Assembly: GCA_047612385.1 (NCBI GenBank)
Contig: JBLGAR010000006.1
Location: 9,091-73,090, forward strand
Direction of reading: 5' to 3'
Length of the DNA stretch: 64,000 bases
Source of the DNA: JBALVT01 sp047612385
GTDB taxonomy: Bacteria > Pseudomonadota > Gammaproteobacteria > Pseudomonadales > Halieaceae
The translations under genes were made by a program, and so were the position numbers. Below the pieces are notes generated by a model. It saw nothing but the letters and a program-made list of their open reading frames with translations. It did no database searches and was not told the origin of the DNA. Of this stretch, positions 55,113 through 62,966 are shown piece by piece. How positions within the stretch are numbered: the first letter of the stretch is position 1; each line of letters begins with the position of its first letter.

Positions 55113-57836
55113 ATGGGAAAGACACTGGTCATTGTCGAGTCACCCGCGAAGGCGAAGACAATCAATAAGTATTTGGGCTCCGATTACATCGTTAAGTCCA
55201 GCATCGGTCACATCCGAGATTTGCCGACCTCGGGCAGTAACACTATCCCTGTCGACACCAAAGCACGCGCTGCCCAAGCCGCTAAAACTCGAAAAATGGA
55301 GCCTGAAAAAAAAGCGGCCTACAAGAAATCCAAGTCGCGTGAGCAGCTTATTCGCAGAATGGGTATTGACCCGGAGAACGGCTGGAAGGCCGATTATCAT
55401 GTGTTGCCGGGCAAAGAAAAAGTCGTCAGCGATTTACAAAAAGCTGCGGCGGGAAGCGACGCTATCTATCTCGCGACCGACCTCGATAGAGAGGGGGAGG
55501 CCATTGCCTGGCACCTGCGCGAGGCTATCGGCGGAGACGACTCACGCTATCGTCGTGTGGTTTTTAATGAAATCACTAAGAAGGCTGTCACGGAGGCCTT
55601 TGAACATCCCTCAGAACTGGATCAAAACAGGGTAAATGCTCAGCAAGCCCGACGATTTCTCGACCGTGTGGTCGGATATATGGTGTCGCCCCTGCTGTGG
55701 GCCAAAGTGGCTAGAGGTTTATCTGCCGGAAGAGTTCAATCGGTAGCCACTCGTCTGGTTGTTGAGCGAGAGCGTGAAATTCGAGCCTTCATACCAGAGG
55801 AATACTGGGAGATCCATGCTCAGTTAACCGCAAAGGGCGGAGAAAATCTTAGATTCCAAGTCAAGAAGCACAAGGGTGAGAACTTTAGGCCTAGCGATGG
55901 GGATACCGCAGGGAAGGCCACTGCGGAATTGGAGAAGCTGCCATATGCAGTGCGCTCCAGGGAAGACAAGCCTACGCGGTCCAAGCCCTCAGCGCCCTTT
56001 ATTACGTCGACCCTGCAGCAGGCAGCAAGTACTCGCCTTGGATTCAGTGTTAAGAAGACGATGATGATGGCTCAAAGGTTGTATGAAGCCGGTCACATCA
56101 CCTACATGCGAACAGATTCGACAAACTTGAGTGCGGAAGCAGTCGCTTCCTGCCGTGAATACATAGGCAAGAATTTCTCAGCCCGGTACATGCCGGAAGC
56201 GCCTATTCGCTATTCTTCCAAAGATGGTGCTCAGGAAGCACACGAGGCTATTCGTCCGTCCAATGTAAATGTCTCTCAGAACGCGCTTACAGGCCTCAAA
56301 CCGGAGACGGAACGCGATGCTGCGAGACTCTATGAATTGATATGGCGTCAGTTTGTTGCCTGCCAAATGACACCCGCCGAATATACCTCCACGTCAATTG
56401 TTGTGGCCGCCGGTGACTACGAGCTAGGTGCCCGCGGTCGAATTATACGCTTTGACGGTTATACAGCGGTGCAGGTTCCCGCCGCTAAGAAGGGCGAAGA
56501 TATGGTGCTGCCGGACATTAAGACCGGCGATTCACTGAATCTTGCTAAATTGGATCCTGTTCAGCATTTCACTAAGCCGACGGCGAGATTTGGCGAGGCC
56601 AGTTTGGTCAAAGAACTTGAGAAGCGAGGAATAGGGCGCCCGTCGACTTACGCAGCTATCATATCTACCATTCAGGATCGGGGTTATGTTCGCCTGGAAA
56701 ATAAGCGATTCTATGCCGAAAAAATGGGTGATATTGTTACTCAGCGACTGCAGCAAAGTTTTACCGGGCTGCTCGATTACGGGTTTACTGCGTCGATGGA
56801 GGAACGTCTGGACGATGTAGCTGCGGGCAAGTTGGGTTGGAAAGATTTGCTGGACGAGTTTTACGGTGAATTTCAAGGGCTGCTCGAAAGTGCGGAAGAG
56901 CCAGAGCCCAATGGCATGCAGCGCAATGAACCTACGATGACAGACATTCAGTGCAGAACCTGCAGCAGGCCGATGCAAGTTCGCACGGCAAGTACTGGGG
57001 TATTTTTGGGGTGCTCAGGTTATGGTTTGCCTCCTAAGGAGCGCTGCAAGACCACGATTAATCTTACCTCTGGCGATGAAGCTATTCATGAAGATGCTGA
57101 CGATGAAGCAGAGTCGCGTCTGCTGCGTTCCAAGCACCGCTGCGAAATCTGTAATGCGGCGATGGATAGCTATTTGATAGACGAGCAGCGCAAATTGCAT
57201 GTTTGCGGTAACAACCCAGACTGCAGTGGGTTCGAGGTAGAGGCAGGAAAGTTCATCATCAAGGGCTACGAAGGTCCGGTTCTCGATTGCGATAAATGTG
57301 GCAACGAGATGCAGTTGAAAAACGGTCGCTTCGGCAAGTACTTTGGATGCACATCGGAGTCCTGTAAGAACACGCGTAAGCTGCTGCGAAATGGCGAAGC
57401 TGCGCCGCCTAAAATGGACCCGGTACCCATGCCAGAGCTGGAATGCTTAAAAGTGGAAGACACCTACATTTTGCGCGATGGAGCAGCTGGCCTGTTCCTG
57501 GCTGCCAGTCAGTTTCCGCGCAATAGAGAAACTCGTGCACCACTGGTCGACGAAATTCTTCCCCATAAGGACGAAATTGATCCTAAGTATGGCTTTCTGT
57601 TTTCTGCTCCGGCACATGACGGGCAGGGTAATCGCTCCCAGATACGCTTTAGTCGCAAGACTAAGGAGCAGTACGTGATGACGGAAGTCGAGAGTAAGGC
57701 AACTGGATGGAAGGCCTTTTACGACGGCGGAAAATGGGTAGAAGATATTCCCACGGTAAGAGCCAAGGCGAAGCCGAAAGCCAAGGCAAAAGCCAAGGCA
57801 AAAGCAAAAGCAAAGGCGAAGACAAAGGCCGAATGA
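55113..57836 (+). CDS. topA: DNA topoisomerase I
   Basis: A 907-residue type IA topoisomerase that relaxes negative supercoils. It has a Toprim domain (LVIVESPAKAKTI, TDLDREGEAIAWHL), the catalytic Tyr331 in TYMRTDSTNLS, and C-terminal zinc ribbons (CRTCSRPM, CEICNAAMD, CDKCGNEM). A Lys/Ala tail encoded by near-repeats (57760-57833) ends the protein and probably aids DNA binding. It neighbours lexA-sulA as in Pseudomonas. Confidence 0.97.
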   Translation: MGKTLVIVESPAKAKTINKYLGSDYIVKSSIGHIRDLPTSGSNTIPVDTKARAAQAAKTRKMEPEKKAAYKKSKSREQLIRRMGIDPENGWKADYHVLPGKEKVVSDLQKAAAGSDAIYLATDLDREGEAIAWHLREAIGGDDSRYRRVVFNEITKKAVTEAFEHPSELDQNRVNAQQARRFLDRVVGYMVSPLLWAKVARGLSAGRVQSVATRLVVEREREIRAFIPEEYWEIHAQLTAKGGENLRFQVKKHKGENFRPSDGDTAGKATAELEKLPYAVRSREDKPTRSKPSAPFITSTLQQAASTRLGFSVKKTMMMAQRLYEAGHITYMRTDSTNLSAEAVASCREYIGKNFSARYMPEAPIRYSSKDGAQEAHEAIRPSNVNVSQNALTGLKPETERDAARLYELIWRQFVACQMTPAEYTSTSIVVAAGDYELGARGRIIRFDGYTAVQVPAAKKGEDMVLPDIKTGDSLNLAKLDPVQHFTKPTARFGEASLVKELEKRGIGRPSTYAAIISTIQDRGYVRLENKRFYAEKMGDIVTQRLQQSFTGLLDYGFTASMEERLDDVAAGKLGWKDLLDEFYGEFQGLLESAEEPEPNGMQRNEPTMTDIQCRTCSRPMQVRTASTGVFLGCSGYGLPPKERCKTTINLTSGDEAIHEDADDEAESRLLRSKHRCEICNAAMDSYLIDEQRKLHVCGNNPDCSGFEVEAGKFIIKGYEGPVLDCDKCGNEMQLKNGRFGKYFGCTSESCKNTRKLLRNGEAAPPKMDPVPMPELECLKVEDTYILRDGAAGLFLAASQFPRNRETRAPLVDEILPHKDEIDPKYGFLFSAPAHDGQGNRSQIRFSRKTKEQYVMTEVESKATGWKAFYDGGKWVEDIPTVRAKAKPKAKAKAKAKAKAKAKTKAE

Positions 57837-58018
57837 GCGGTTGACCGAAGCTTATGTGGCCGCGGCGCCCCGCGCTTTAGCTCATTGAGGGACGCTGTTG
57901 TAGAGTCTTGTAGCACGAGTGTCTACTGGCTTGGACGCTTACAGGCACTCTTTTCTGGCCCACTTCGAACTGGGCTGTTAGTATGTTCTTGAAGTCATGG
58001 GAAGTAGGGGTTTGCTGA

Positions 58019-58276
58019 GTGTCCACATCGATACTTGAGATTGTCGAAATGAGCGAAGGAGAAATAGTGCTGCAAAATGCAGAGGACGACTCTTCACCGC
58101 TTGTGACTATTCGGTTCTCAGACGAAACTAGGCTTTATCTTATGGGCAACGGGCTCGAAGTAGCCAGAGCTATGATACAAGCGGGTATTCAAGCTGCCGC
58201 GGACCTTGCAGAGCGAGGAGAAATAGAAGTAGATTCTGACGTTCCTGCGCCAGATAAATCCCGGATACTTCACTAG
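58019..58276 (+). CDS. Small conserved hypothetical protein
   Basis: 85 residues beginning with GTG. Alternating strands (EGEIVLQNAEDDSSPLVTIRF) are followed by a helix (LEVARAMIQAGIQAAADLAE) and an acidic end. Composition is natural and similar small proteins sit between topA and sulA in relatives, but I cannot name the family. It converges on sulA. Confidence 0.7.
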   Translation: MSTSILEIVEMSEGEIVLQNAEDDSSPLVTIRFSDETRLYLMGNGLEVARAMIQAGIQAAADLAERGEIEVDSDVPAPDKSRILH

Positions 58277-58307
58277 CAGACAGCGGGCCCTACATCTAGA
58301 ATGGCTG

Positions 58308-58718
58308 CTAGGTGCGGGTTAGAACCAGACACTGACAGTCTGAGAGCTCTGCGCACCGCTTAAGGTCTTCACGCTGTTCAATGGTCAAATCTCCGCAAAA
58401 ACCAATTACCGTGTGGCTTTGACCAGATCTGAGCGCTTTTTTAATCACCTCTGTTTCATCTATCCGGTGAGAAGACTTGACCTTGAGGAGTTGTCTGGGT
58501 TGTATGTCAGCGGCTTTAGCAACGTCTCGTGGTAGCTCAGGGGTATTGACACAAGTGAGCCAGCGTTTGTCCATCCTATGGCTAAGTTGAGAGAGAATGG
58601 GTAGCACATGACTATCGCCATCAAGATAGCCACCGTCGATCGACAACTCCCTGTACAAACTGGGTTTGAATCCGAGCTCTTGAGTCGTTTCTACCGCGTC
58701 AAATCCTAGTTGTCTCAT
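58308..58718 (-). CDS. sulA: SOS cell-division inhibitor SulA-like
   Basis: A 136-residue protein. The central region (LPILSQLSHRMDKRWLTCVN) and the later HTVIGFCGDLT segment match the RecA-like SulA fold that blocks FtsZ polymerisation during DNA damage. Its ATG shares a base with the lexA stop (TAATG), so it is translated with lexA from an SOS promoter, as in Pseudomonas. The first 30 residues differ from known SulA, so the call rests on position as well as sequence. Confidence 0.8.
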   Translation of the reverse strand: MRQLGFDAVETTQELGFKPSLYRELSIDGGYLDGDSHVLPILSQLSHRMDKRWLTCVNTPELPRDVAKAADIQPRQLLKVKSSHRIDETEVIKKALRSGQSHTVIGFCGDLTIEQREDLKRCAELSDCQCLVLTRT

Positions 58719-59323
58719 TAGTGTACACCTCTGCGTAATACGCCTACGCTCAATCCCTCGATCGAAAACTCTTGCTCTCGTAGATCGACGGAAATAGTTT
58801 GAAAATCAGGGTTCTCCGGAAGCAACTCAATAAGATGCTTTTGCCGAGTTTTGTGTAATCGCTTTACTGTGACTTCATCTTCTATTCGAGCCACGATGAT
58901 GTCTCCATTGTTGGCTATTGGGGTGCTATGCACCGCCAGGAGATCGCCGTCGAAGATACCGGCATCCATCATGCTGTCTCCGTGAACGGTTAAAAAATAG
59001 TCGGCTGCTGGGCTGAAGAAACTGGTGGGCAAATTGCAGTAATCTTCAACGTGCTCCTGAGCCAGTATCGGATTACCCGCTGCTACTCGCCCCACAATGG
59101 GAATGCCGCTGCTCTCGGGAAGTCTTATTCCTCTGGACGCACCCGCTATCATTTCGATGGCGCCTTTTCGCGCCAGCGCCTTCAGGTGCTCCTCTGCTGC
59201 ATTCGCAGATTTAAAACCTAACTCCCGCGCGATATCGGCACGTGTTGGCGGATAACCGGTCTCCTCTATGTGCCGACGAATGATATTCAGCACGTCCTGC
59301 TGTCGATTCGTGAGTTTTTCCAT
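58718..59323 (-). CDS. lexA: SOS repressor LexA
   Basis: 201 residues. An N-terminal winged HTH (PPTRADIARELGFKSANAAE) precedes the cleavable linker. The self-cleavage bond Ala-Gly lies in GRVAAGNP, and the catalytic Ser (HGDSMMDAG) and Lys (VTVKRLH) are intact. ATG 59323 is chosen over the in-frame GTG at 59329 because it aligns with E. coli LexA. Its promoter contains an SOS box, so it is autoregulated. Confidence 0.96.
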   Translation of the reverse strand: MEKLTNRQQDVLNIIRRHIEETGYPPTRADIARELGFKSANAAEEHLKALARKGAIEMIAGASRGIRLPESSGIPIVGRVAAGNPILAQEHVEDYCNLPTSFFSPAADYFLTVHGDSMMDAGIFDGDLLAVHSTPIANNGDIIVARIEDEVTVKRLHKTRQKHLIELLPENPDFQTISVDLREQEFSIEGLSVGVLRRGVH

Positions 59324-59354
59324 GTGCACGCCTATCTGTTTATTTATACAGTTG

Positions 59355-59370
59355 CTGTGATTATATACAG
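59355..59370 (-). promoter_or_regulatory. LexA-binding SOS box of lexA-sulA
   Basis: CTGTGATTATATACAG (CTG-N10-CAG) lies 31 bases upstream of lexA. On the reverse strand it overlaps the -10 TATAAT (59365-59360), whose -35 TTGCAC is at 59387-59382, 16 bases away. Bound LexA would block RNA polymerase. A second CTG..CAG at 59337-59351 has a spacer one base too short and is doubtful. Confidence 0.85.
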
Positions 59371-59528
59371 TATTATGGTTTGTGCAATGAGTTTGTGTCT
59401 GCTCCAGATTAAGACATCCGAAGCATTAATAGGATCGACGTGGGGAAGGGCTCGCCACAGCGTGCCTTACTGTAGGTGGTGAGGGTTCTTGAAGTCGTTG
59501 ATAATACTGCGTGCGAATCAGATTGAAC

Positions 59529-59846
59529 CTAGCAATCATCCACCCCCTGCATAAACTCGGGCTCAATCGAATTTATCGGATTGTTCCAGTCTTCAGGGTG
59601 AAACGGCAGGTCGGGGTCCAGTCCGTCACCGTCGTCCAATTCGAAGGGAGTGCGCCAATCTTCTGGGGCTTCAGCCTTCACCAGCCGCATTTCGCGCCAT
59701 GCATCGAGATCATATTCGCTGACTTCGCCATCGAGATACTGTGTTTCGATGGTGTGGGCTGATGGGTCCCAAGCCACGATTTCGAATAGCGCGGATGTCT
59801 GGATGTCCTGGTACCATCCACCCACTTCCGGATTGAGCATTTTCAT
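59529..59846 (-). CDS. DUF6763-like small protein
   Basis: A 105-residue acidic protein. PEVGGWYQDIQTSALFEIVA opens the protein, then IETQYLDGEVSEYDLDAW and an Asp/Pro-rich C-terminus with EDWNNPINS. This pattern is common in marine gammaproteobacteria as a small hypothetical family; my recollection of the DUF6763 name is tentative. Function unknown. It lies upstream of lexA on the same strand with a 200-base gap. Confidence 0.7.
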   Translation of the reverse strand: MKMLNPEVGGWYQDIQTSALFEIVAWDPSAHTIETQYLDGEVSEYDLDAWREMRLVKAEAPEDWRTPFELDDGDGLDPDLPFHPEDWNNPINSIEPEFMQGVDDC

Positions 59847-60005
59847 AAGCTGGAGCCCCTGAAGGTGTTATTAGGTCCAACATATCACGCTGAAAGAGCC
59901 TGTCCATTATGTGAAAAGGGTCTATCAAGACTCGCTGAAATTACACAAATGTGGGCTGAAAACTTTTTTTTAGATAGATCAATTGCTTGCGCACAGTTCC
60001 AAGAG

Positions 60006-60035
60006 TTGACATCAGCCAGCTCTGCCTTTTATATA
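60006..60035 (+). promoter_or_regulatory. Candidate sigma-70 promoter upstream of MscS-like gene
   Basis: A consensus TTGACA at 60006-60011 and TATATA at 60030-60035 are 18 bases apart, about 105 bases before the channel gene. The rest of the 296-base gap (59847-60142) shows no gene or strong structure. Confidence 0.5.
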
Positions 60036-60142
60036 TCAGTTCTACTCTGATCACTAGGGCTCAAAATGAAGAATATGTCTAAAAACCGCCCGATTTGGCT
60101 GACGGTCTTACCTATTTTTACGCCAACTAGCAGGCACTATTG

Positions 60143-61219
60143 ATGACAGACTGGATTGAACTCGTCCTCGCGAGCAAAGGGTTGGTTCTGCAGCTCCCCG
60201 CCTTACTACTGGCGGGCGTTGTGGGGCACTTTTTGTTGGGCTTTGTAGTGCGCCGTTCGCAGATAGTGGCGCTGAAGAGCGAGCGGCGCTGGGATGATGT
60301 TCTAGTGGCCGCGGCGGAAACGCCAGTGCGCGCAGTGTTATGGATTGTTGTTTGCTATTTGGCCCTGGAGCTGATCGCGGTCGCAGATGGCTTCAGAATC
60401 TGGTTTCGCCAGGCTTATGATACTTCGTTAGTTCTGTTACTTGGCTGGTTTGCGCTGCGCCTGATTCGAGGGGTCGAAGGCGAATTGCTCCGCGAGGAGC
60501 ACGGCAATACCGATTCCACAGACAAGGCATCGGTGCATGCCACCGCTCAGCTTCTGCGAATTATACTGTGGGTGCTCGGCGGTTTAATGGTGTTGCAGAC
60601 ACTGGGTATTTCCATATCAGGGCTGCTGGCCTTTGGCGGGATTGGCGGTATCGCAGTGGGATTTGCGGCAAAAGATATGCTGTCCAATTTCTTCGGTGGT
60701 TTGAGTATTTACATGGATCGTCCGTTCACCAAGGGAGACTGGATACGCTCACCAGATCGAGAGATTGAAGGTACCGTTGAAGATATCGGCTGGCGTCTGA
60801 CTCGCATTCGGACCTTTAGTCAGCGTCCTCTTTACGTTCCTAATGCGGTCTTTAGCCAGGTAGCGCTTGAAAACCCATCGCGCATGCTCAACCGGCAGAT
60901 CCACGAGACTATTGGCCTTCGTTATCAGGACGCAGGGTCGATGGCCAAGATCGTCGATCAGGTGAAAGCAATGCTGGAGGAACACCCGGAGATTGATCTG
61001 TCGAGAACGTTGATCGTCAATTTCGTCACCTTTGGACCATCTTCACTGGATTTCTTTGTTTACACGTTCACGAAGACCACCAATTGGGTCGCCTTTCACA
61101 AAATAAAGCAGGAAATTATGCTCACGATCTTTGATATAGTAAAAGCCAACGGTGCTGATATTGCCTTTCCTACACAAACGCTGCATCTGAGCCAAGTCGA
61201 GCCGGAGCCGCAACCGTGA
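60143..61219 (+). CDS. MscS-family channel (YbdG/YnaI-like)
   Basis: 358 residues with about five membrane helices: residues 18-38, 70-90 and 95-110, one near 137-155, then the pore helix (LLAFGGIGGIAVGFAAKDML). The MscS beta domain (YMDRPFTKGDWIRSPD) and C-terminal alpha/beta domain follow. ATG 60143 is next to an in-frame TTG at 60140. Its stop overlaps the GTG of the phosphorylase gene, a linkage without an obvious functional reason. Confidence 0.88.
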   Translation: MTDWIELVLASKGLVLQLPALLLAGVVGHFLLGFVVRRSQIVALKSERRWDDVLVAAAETPVRAVLWIVVCYLALELIAVADGFRIWFRQAYDTSLVLLLGWFALRLIRGVEGELLREEHGNTDSTDKASVHATAQLLRIILWVLGGLMVLQTLGISISGLLAFGGIGGIAVGFAAKDMLSNFFGGLSIYMDRPFTKGDWIRSPDREIEGTVEDIGWRLTRIRTFSQRPLYVPNAVFSQVALENPSRMLNRQIHETIGLRYQDAGSMAKIVDQVKAMLEEHPEIDLSRTLIVNFVTFGPSSLDFFVYTFTKTTNWVAFHKIKQEIMLTIFDIVKANGADIAFPTQTLHLSQVEPEPQP

Positions 61220-61965
61220 GCCGTGTTGCGATAGTGGGCGGAACCGGGGTCAGCGACTTTGACGGCCTTGAGCTTCTGGGTGAACATAATCCCAAGACTG
61301 ATTATGGCTACGCGTCCCGACCCGTTCAGGAGGGAAAGCTGGGAGAGGACAGTGTGTTCTTTTTGCAGCGCCACGGCAGTCCAAAAACAATTCCTCCCCA
61401 CCTGATCAATTATCGCGCTAATCTAGCGGCGTTAAAAAGTCTGGGTGTTACAGATGTCATCGCCATCAACGCGGTGGGCGGTATTTCTCCCAATATGCAG
61501 CCGGGGCGGCTGGTTTTCCCGGATCAAATTATTGATTACACCTGGGGGCGTGAGCATACCGTCGACGAGGACTCCTCGAGCGAACTGATGCATATTGATT
61601 TTTCCAAGCCGTACAGTGCGCTGGTGCGTGAGGGGTTGCTCAAGGCCGCTCGGGCGCTGGAAATTGCCCACGCTGCAACCGCCGTGCACGGCGTCACTCA
61701 GGGGCCGCGACTGGAATCGGCGGCTGAGGTGAAGCGCATGGCTAATGATGGCTGCGACCTTGTGGGAATGACGGGAATGCCGGAGGCGTCGCTGGCTATG
61801 GAAATGGGGCTCAGATATGCGGCGGTTTGTATGGTGGTCAACCCGGCTGCAGGAATTGGAGACGAGCCTTTAACGCTGGATATGATGCGCAATATTTTGA
61901 AACGAGAGGCAGCGGTTGTCGGCGCATTACTGCGCCGCTATCTCATGGATTATTACAGTGGCTGA
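61216..61965 (+). CDS. S-methyl-5'-thioinosine phosphorylase
   Basis: A 249-residue PNP/MTAP-family enzyme. The phosphate and ribose sites lie in VGGTGVSDFDG, RHGSPKTIPPH and GMTGMPEAS. Near the C-terminus NPAAG replaces the Asp pair that lets MTAPs bind 6-aminopurines, favouring 6-oxopurine substrates. P. aeruginosa PA3004, a known methylthioinosine phosphorylase, sits in the same lexA-mfd neighbourhood. It salvages the methylthio-sugar left by polyamine synthesis. Its end overlaps csiV by 13 bases on the opposite strand. Confidence 0.85.
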   Translation: MSRVAIVGGTGVSDFDGLELLGEHNPKTDYGYASRPVQEGKLGEDSVFFLQRHGSPKTIPPHLINYRANLAALKSLGVTDVIAINAVGGISPNMQPGRLVFPDQIIDYTWGREHTVDEDSSSELMHIDFSKPYSALVREGLLKAARALEIAHAATAVHGVTQGPRLESAAEVKRMANDGCDLVGMTGMPEASLAMEMGLRYAAVCMVVNPAAGIGDEPLTLDMMRNILKREAAVVGALLRRYLMDYYSG

Positions 61966-62966
61966 TTCGGGTCTAGTCCAAACTCTTCAATGGCAATGGC
62001 CATGGCTTCAAGTTCTTCAATGGCTATGGCTTCAAGTTCTTCTTCAGTAATCGGTGTGACTAGAACAATCACCCCCATCATCGGGTGATCGATATAGTGC
62101 ACTTCTGTGCTGCGCATTTTGCGCGTTTGCTGCAGTAAGACAGCATGACGCCAAGGGTAAGTTGGACTGACTTCTACAGGTTCTTCGGGTTGGAATGAAA
62201 ATGGCAGTTCGGATTCATCAAGCTCAACTTCTTCTGCTTCTGCGCCATTGCCGCTTAGTTTTTCCTCGAACAGCTCATCGAGCGCTGCATCTGGCACTGG
62301 AACAGGCCCCAGAGGCGGTGGAGGCATTTGCCAATCACCGGGCAGATAATTGCCCATGGTGTTGATCCAAAAATTCGTTTCCAGGTGGAGATAACGCGCT
62401 AAATGCAATTTGATACTGCCCTGAAGTTTAGGCCACTCTTGAAGGTACCCGGATTGATCTAGCAGTATAGGCAGCGTGCGCTCGCTTGAAACAATGGGCT
62501 GATTCCAGCTTTCATGAAAGAGAATTTCGTAACGGCCCGATTGCCGCATGCGTCCGGCTCGCTGCGCAAATTCCCATGTTTCCTGGGCGAGGCGAACAAA
62601 GGGCGTTGGCAATAGATTCATTGGTAGCGTCTGAACCTGATTGGGGTCGAGCACTTCCTCAGCGGATACAGATTGCGTAATAGGGGTTAGTTTAGTTGGG
62701 TCTGAGACCGACAGTGGGTCTTCCGATGCTGCCTCCGACTCCGCATATGTCAACAAATGGTAACTCTTTGGGTAAGTGAGGTCGGGCAATGACTCCCAAA
62801 CCTCGGAAGTCGCTGCGGCGGCGGAGGTCTGGCTGAAGATTATCAGTTCCACGTTATACCATCGGTCTTGTTCAGGCTCGTGTTGTTGGGCCTGTGTGGC
62901 GCTGTTTGTGCTCACCGCGATGGCAGCCAAAGCCGGCAAGGCAACGCGATGTGTAAAGGATTTCAT
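61953..62966 (-). CDS. csiV: CsiV-like peptidoglycan-binding protein
   Basis: A 337-residue secreted protein with a signal peptide (about 1-26, ending TQAQ). WYNVELIIFSQ and SYHLLTYAE begin the CsiV-type core, and later TNFWINTMGNYLPGDW and RKMRSTEVHYIDHPMMGVIV are also typical. In Vibrio CsiV binds peptidoglycan and activates LpoA/PBP1a. The C-terminus carries an acidic extension made of repeated EELEAIAIEELEAMAIAIEE-like units. ATG shares a base with the mfd stop (TGATG). Confidence 0.8.
   Translation of the reverse strand: MKSFTHRVALPALAAIAVSTNSATQAQQHEPEQDRWYNVELIIFSQTSAAAATSEVWESLPDLTYPKSYHLLTYAESEAASEDPLSVSDPTKLTPITQSVSAEEVLDPNQVQTLPMNLLPTPFVRLAQETWEFAQRAGRMRQSGRYEILFHESWNQPIVSSERTLPILLDQSGYLQEWPKLQGSIKLHLARYLHLETNFWINTMGNYLPGDWQMPPPPLGPVPVPDAALDELFEEKLSGNGAEAEEVELDESELPFSFQPEEPVEVSPTYPWRHAVLLQQTRKMRSTEVHYIDHPMMGVIVLVTPITEEELEAIAIEELEAMAIAIEEFGLDPNQPL
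61984..62042. repeat. 24-bp direct repeat in the csiV 3' end
   Basis: The stretch TCAATGGC(A/T)ATGGC followed by ATGGCTTCAAGTTCT recurs in tandem about twice, in frame, encoding the repeated Glu/Ala/Ile/Met segment at the CsiV C-terminus. A multiple-of-three unit keeps the frame and could change copy number by slippage. Confidence 0.6.

Noticed and set aside
57760..57833. Short tandem repeats at the end of topA that could look like an array
   Set aside because: They encode a Lys/Ala tail in frame, common in topoisomerase I; there are no spacers, so this is not CRISPR.
59337..59351. A second possible LexA box before lexA
   Set aside because: CTG and CAG are separated by nine bases rather than ten, so LexA half-sites would be out of phase.
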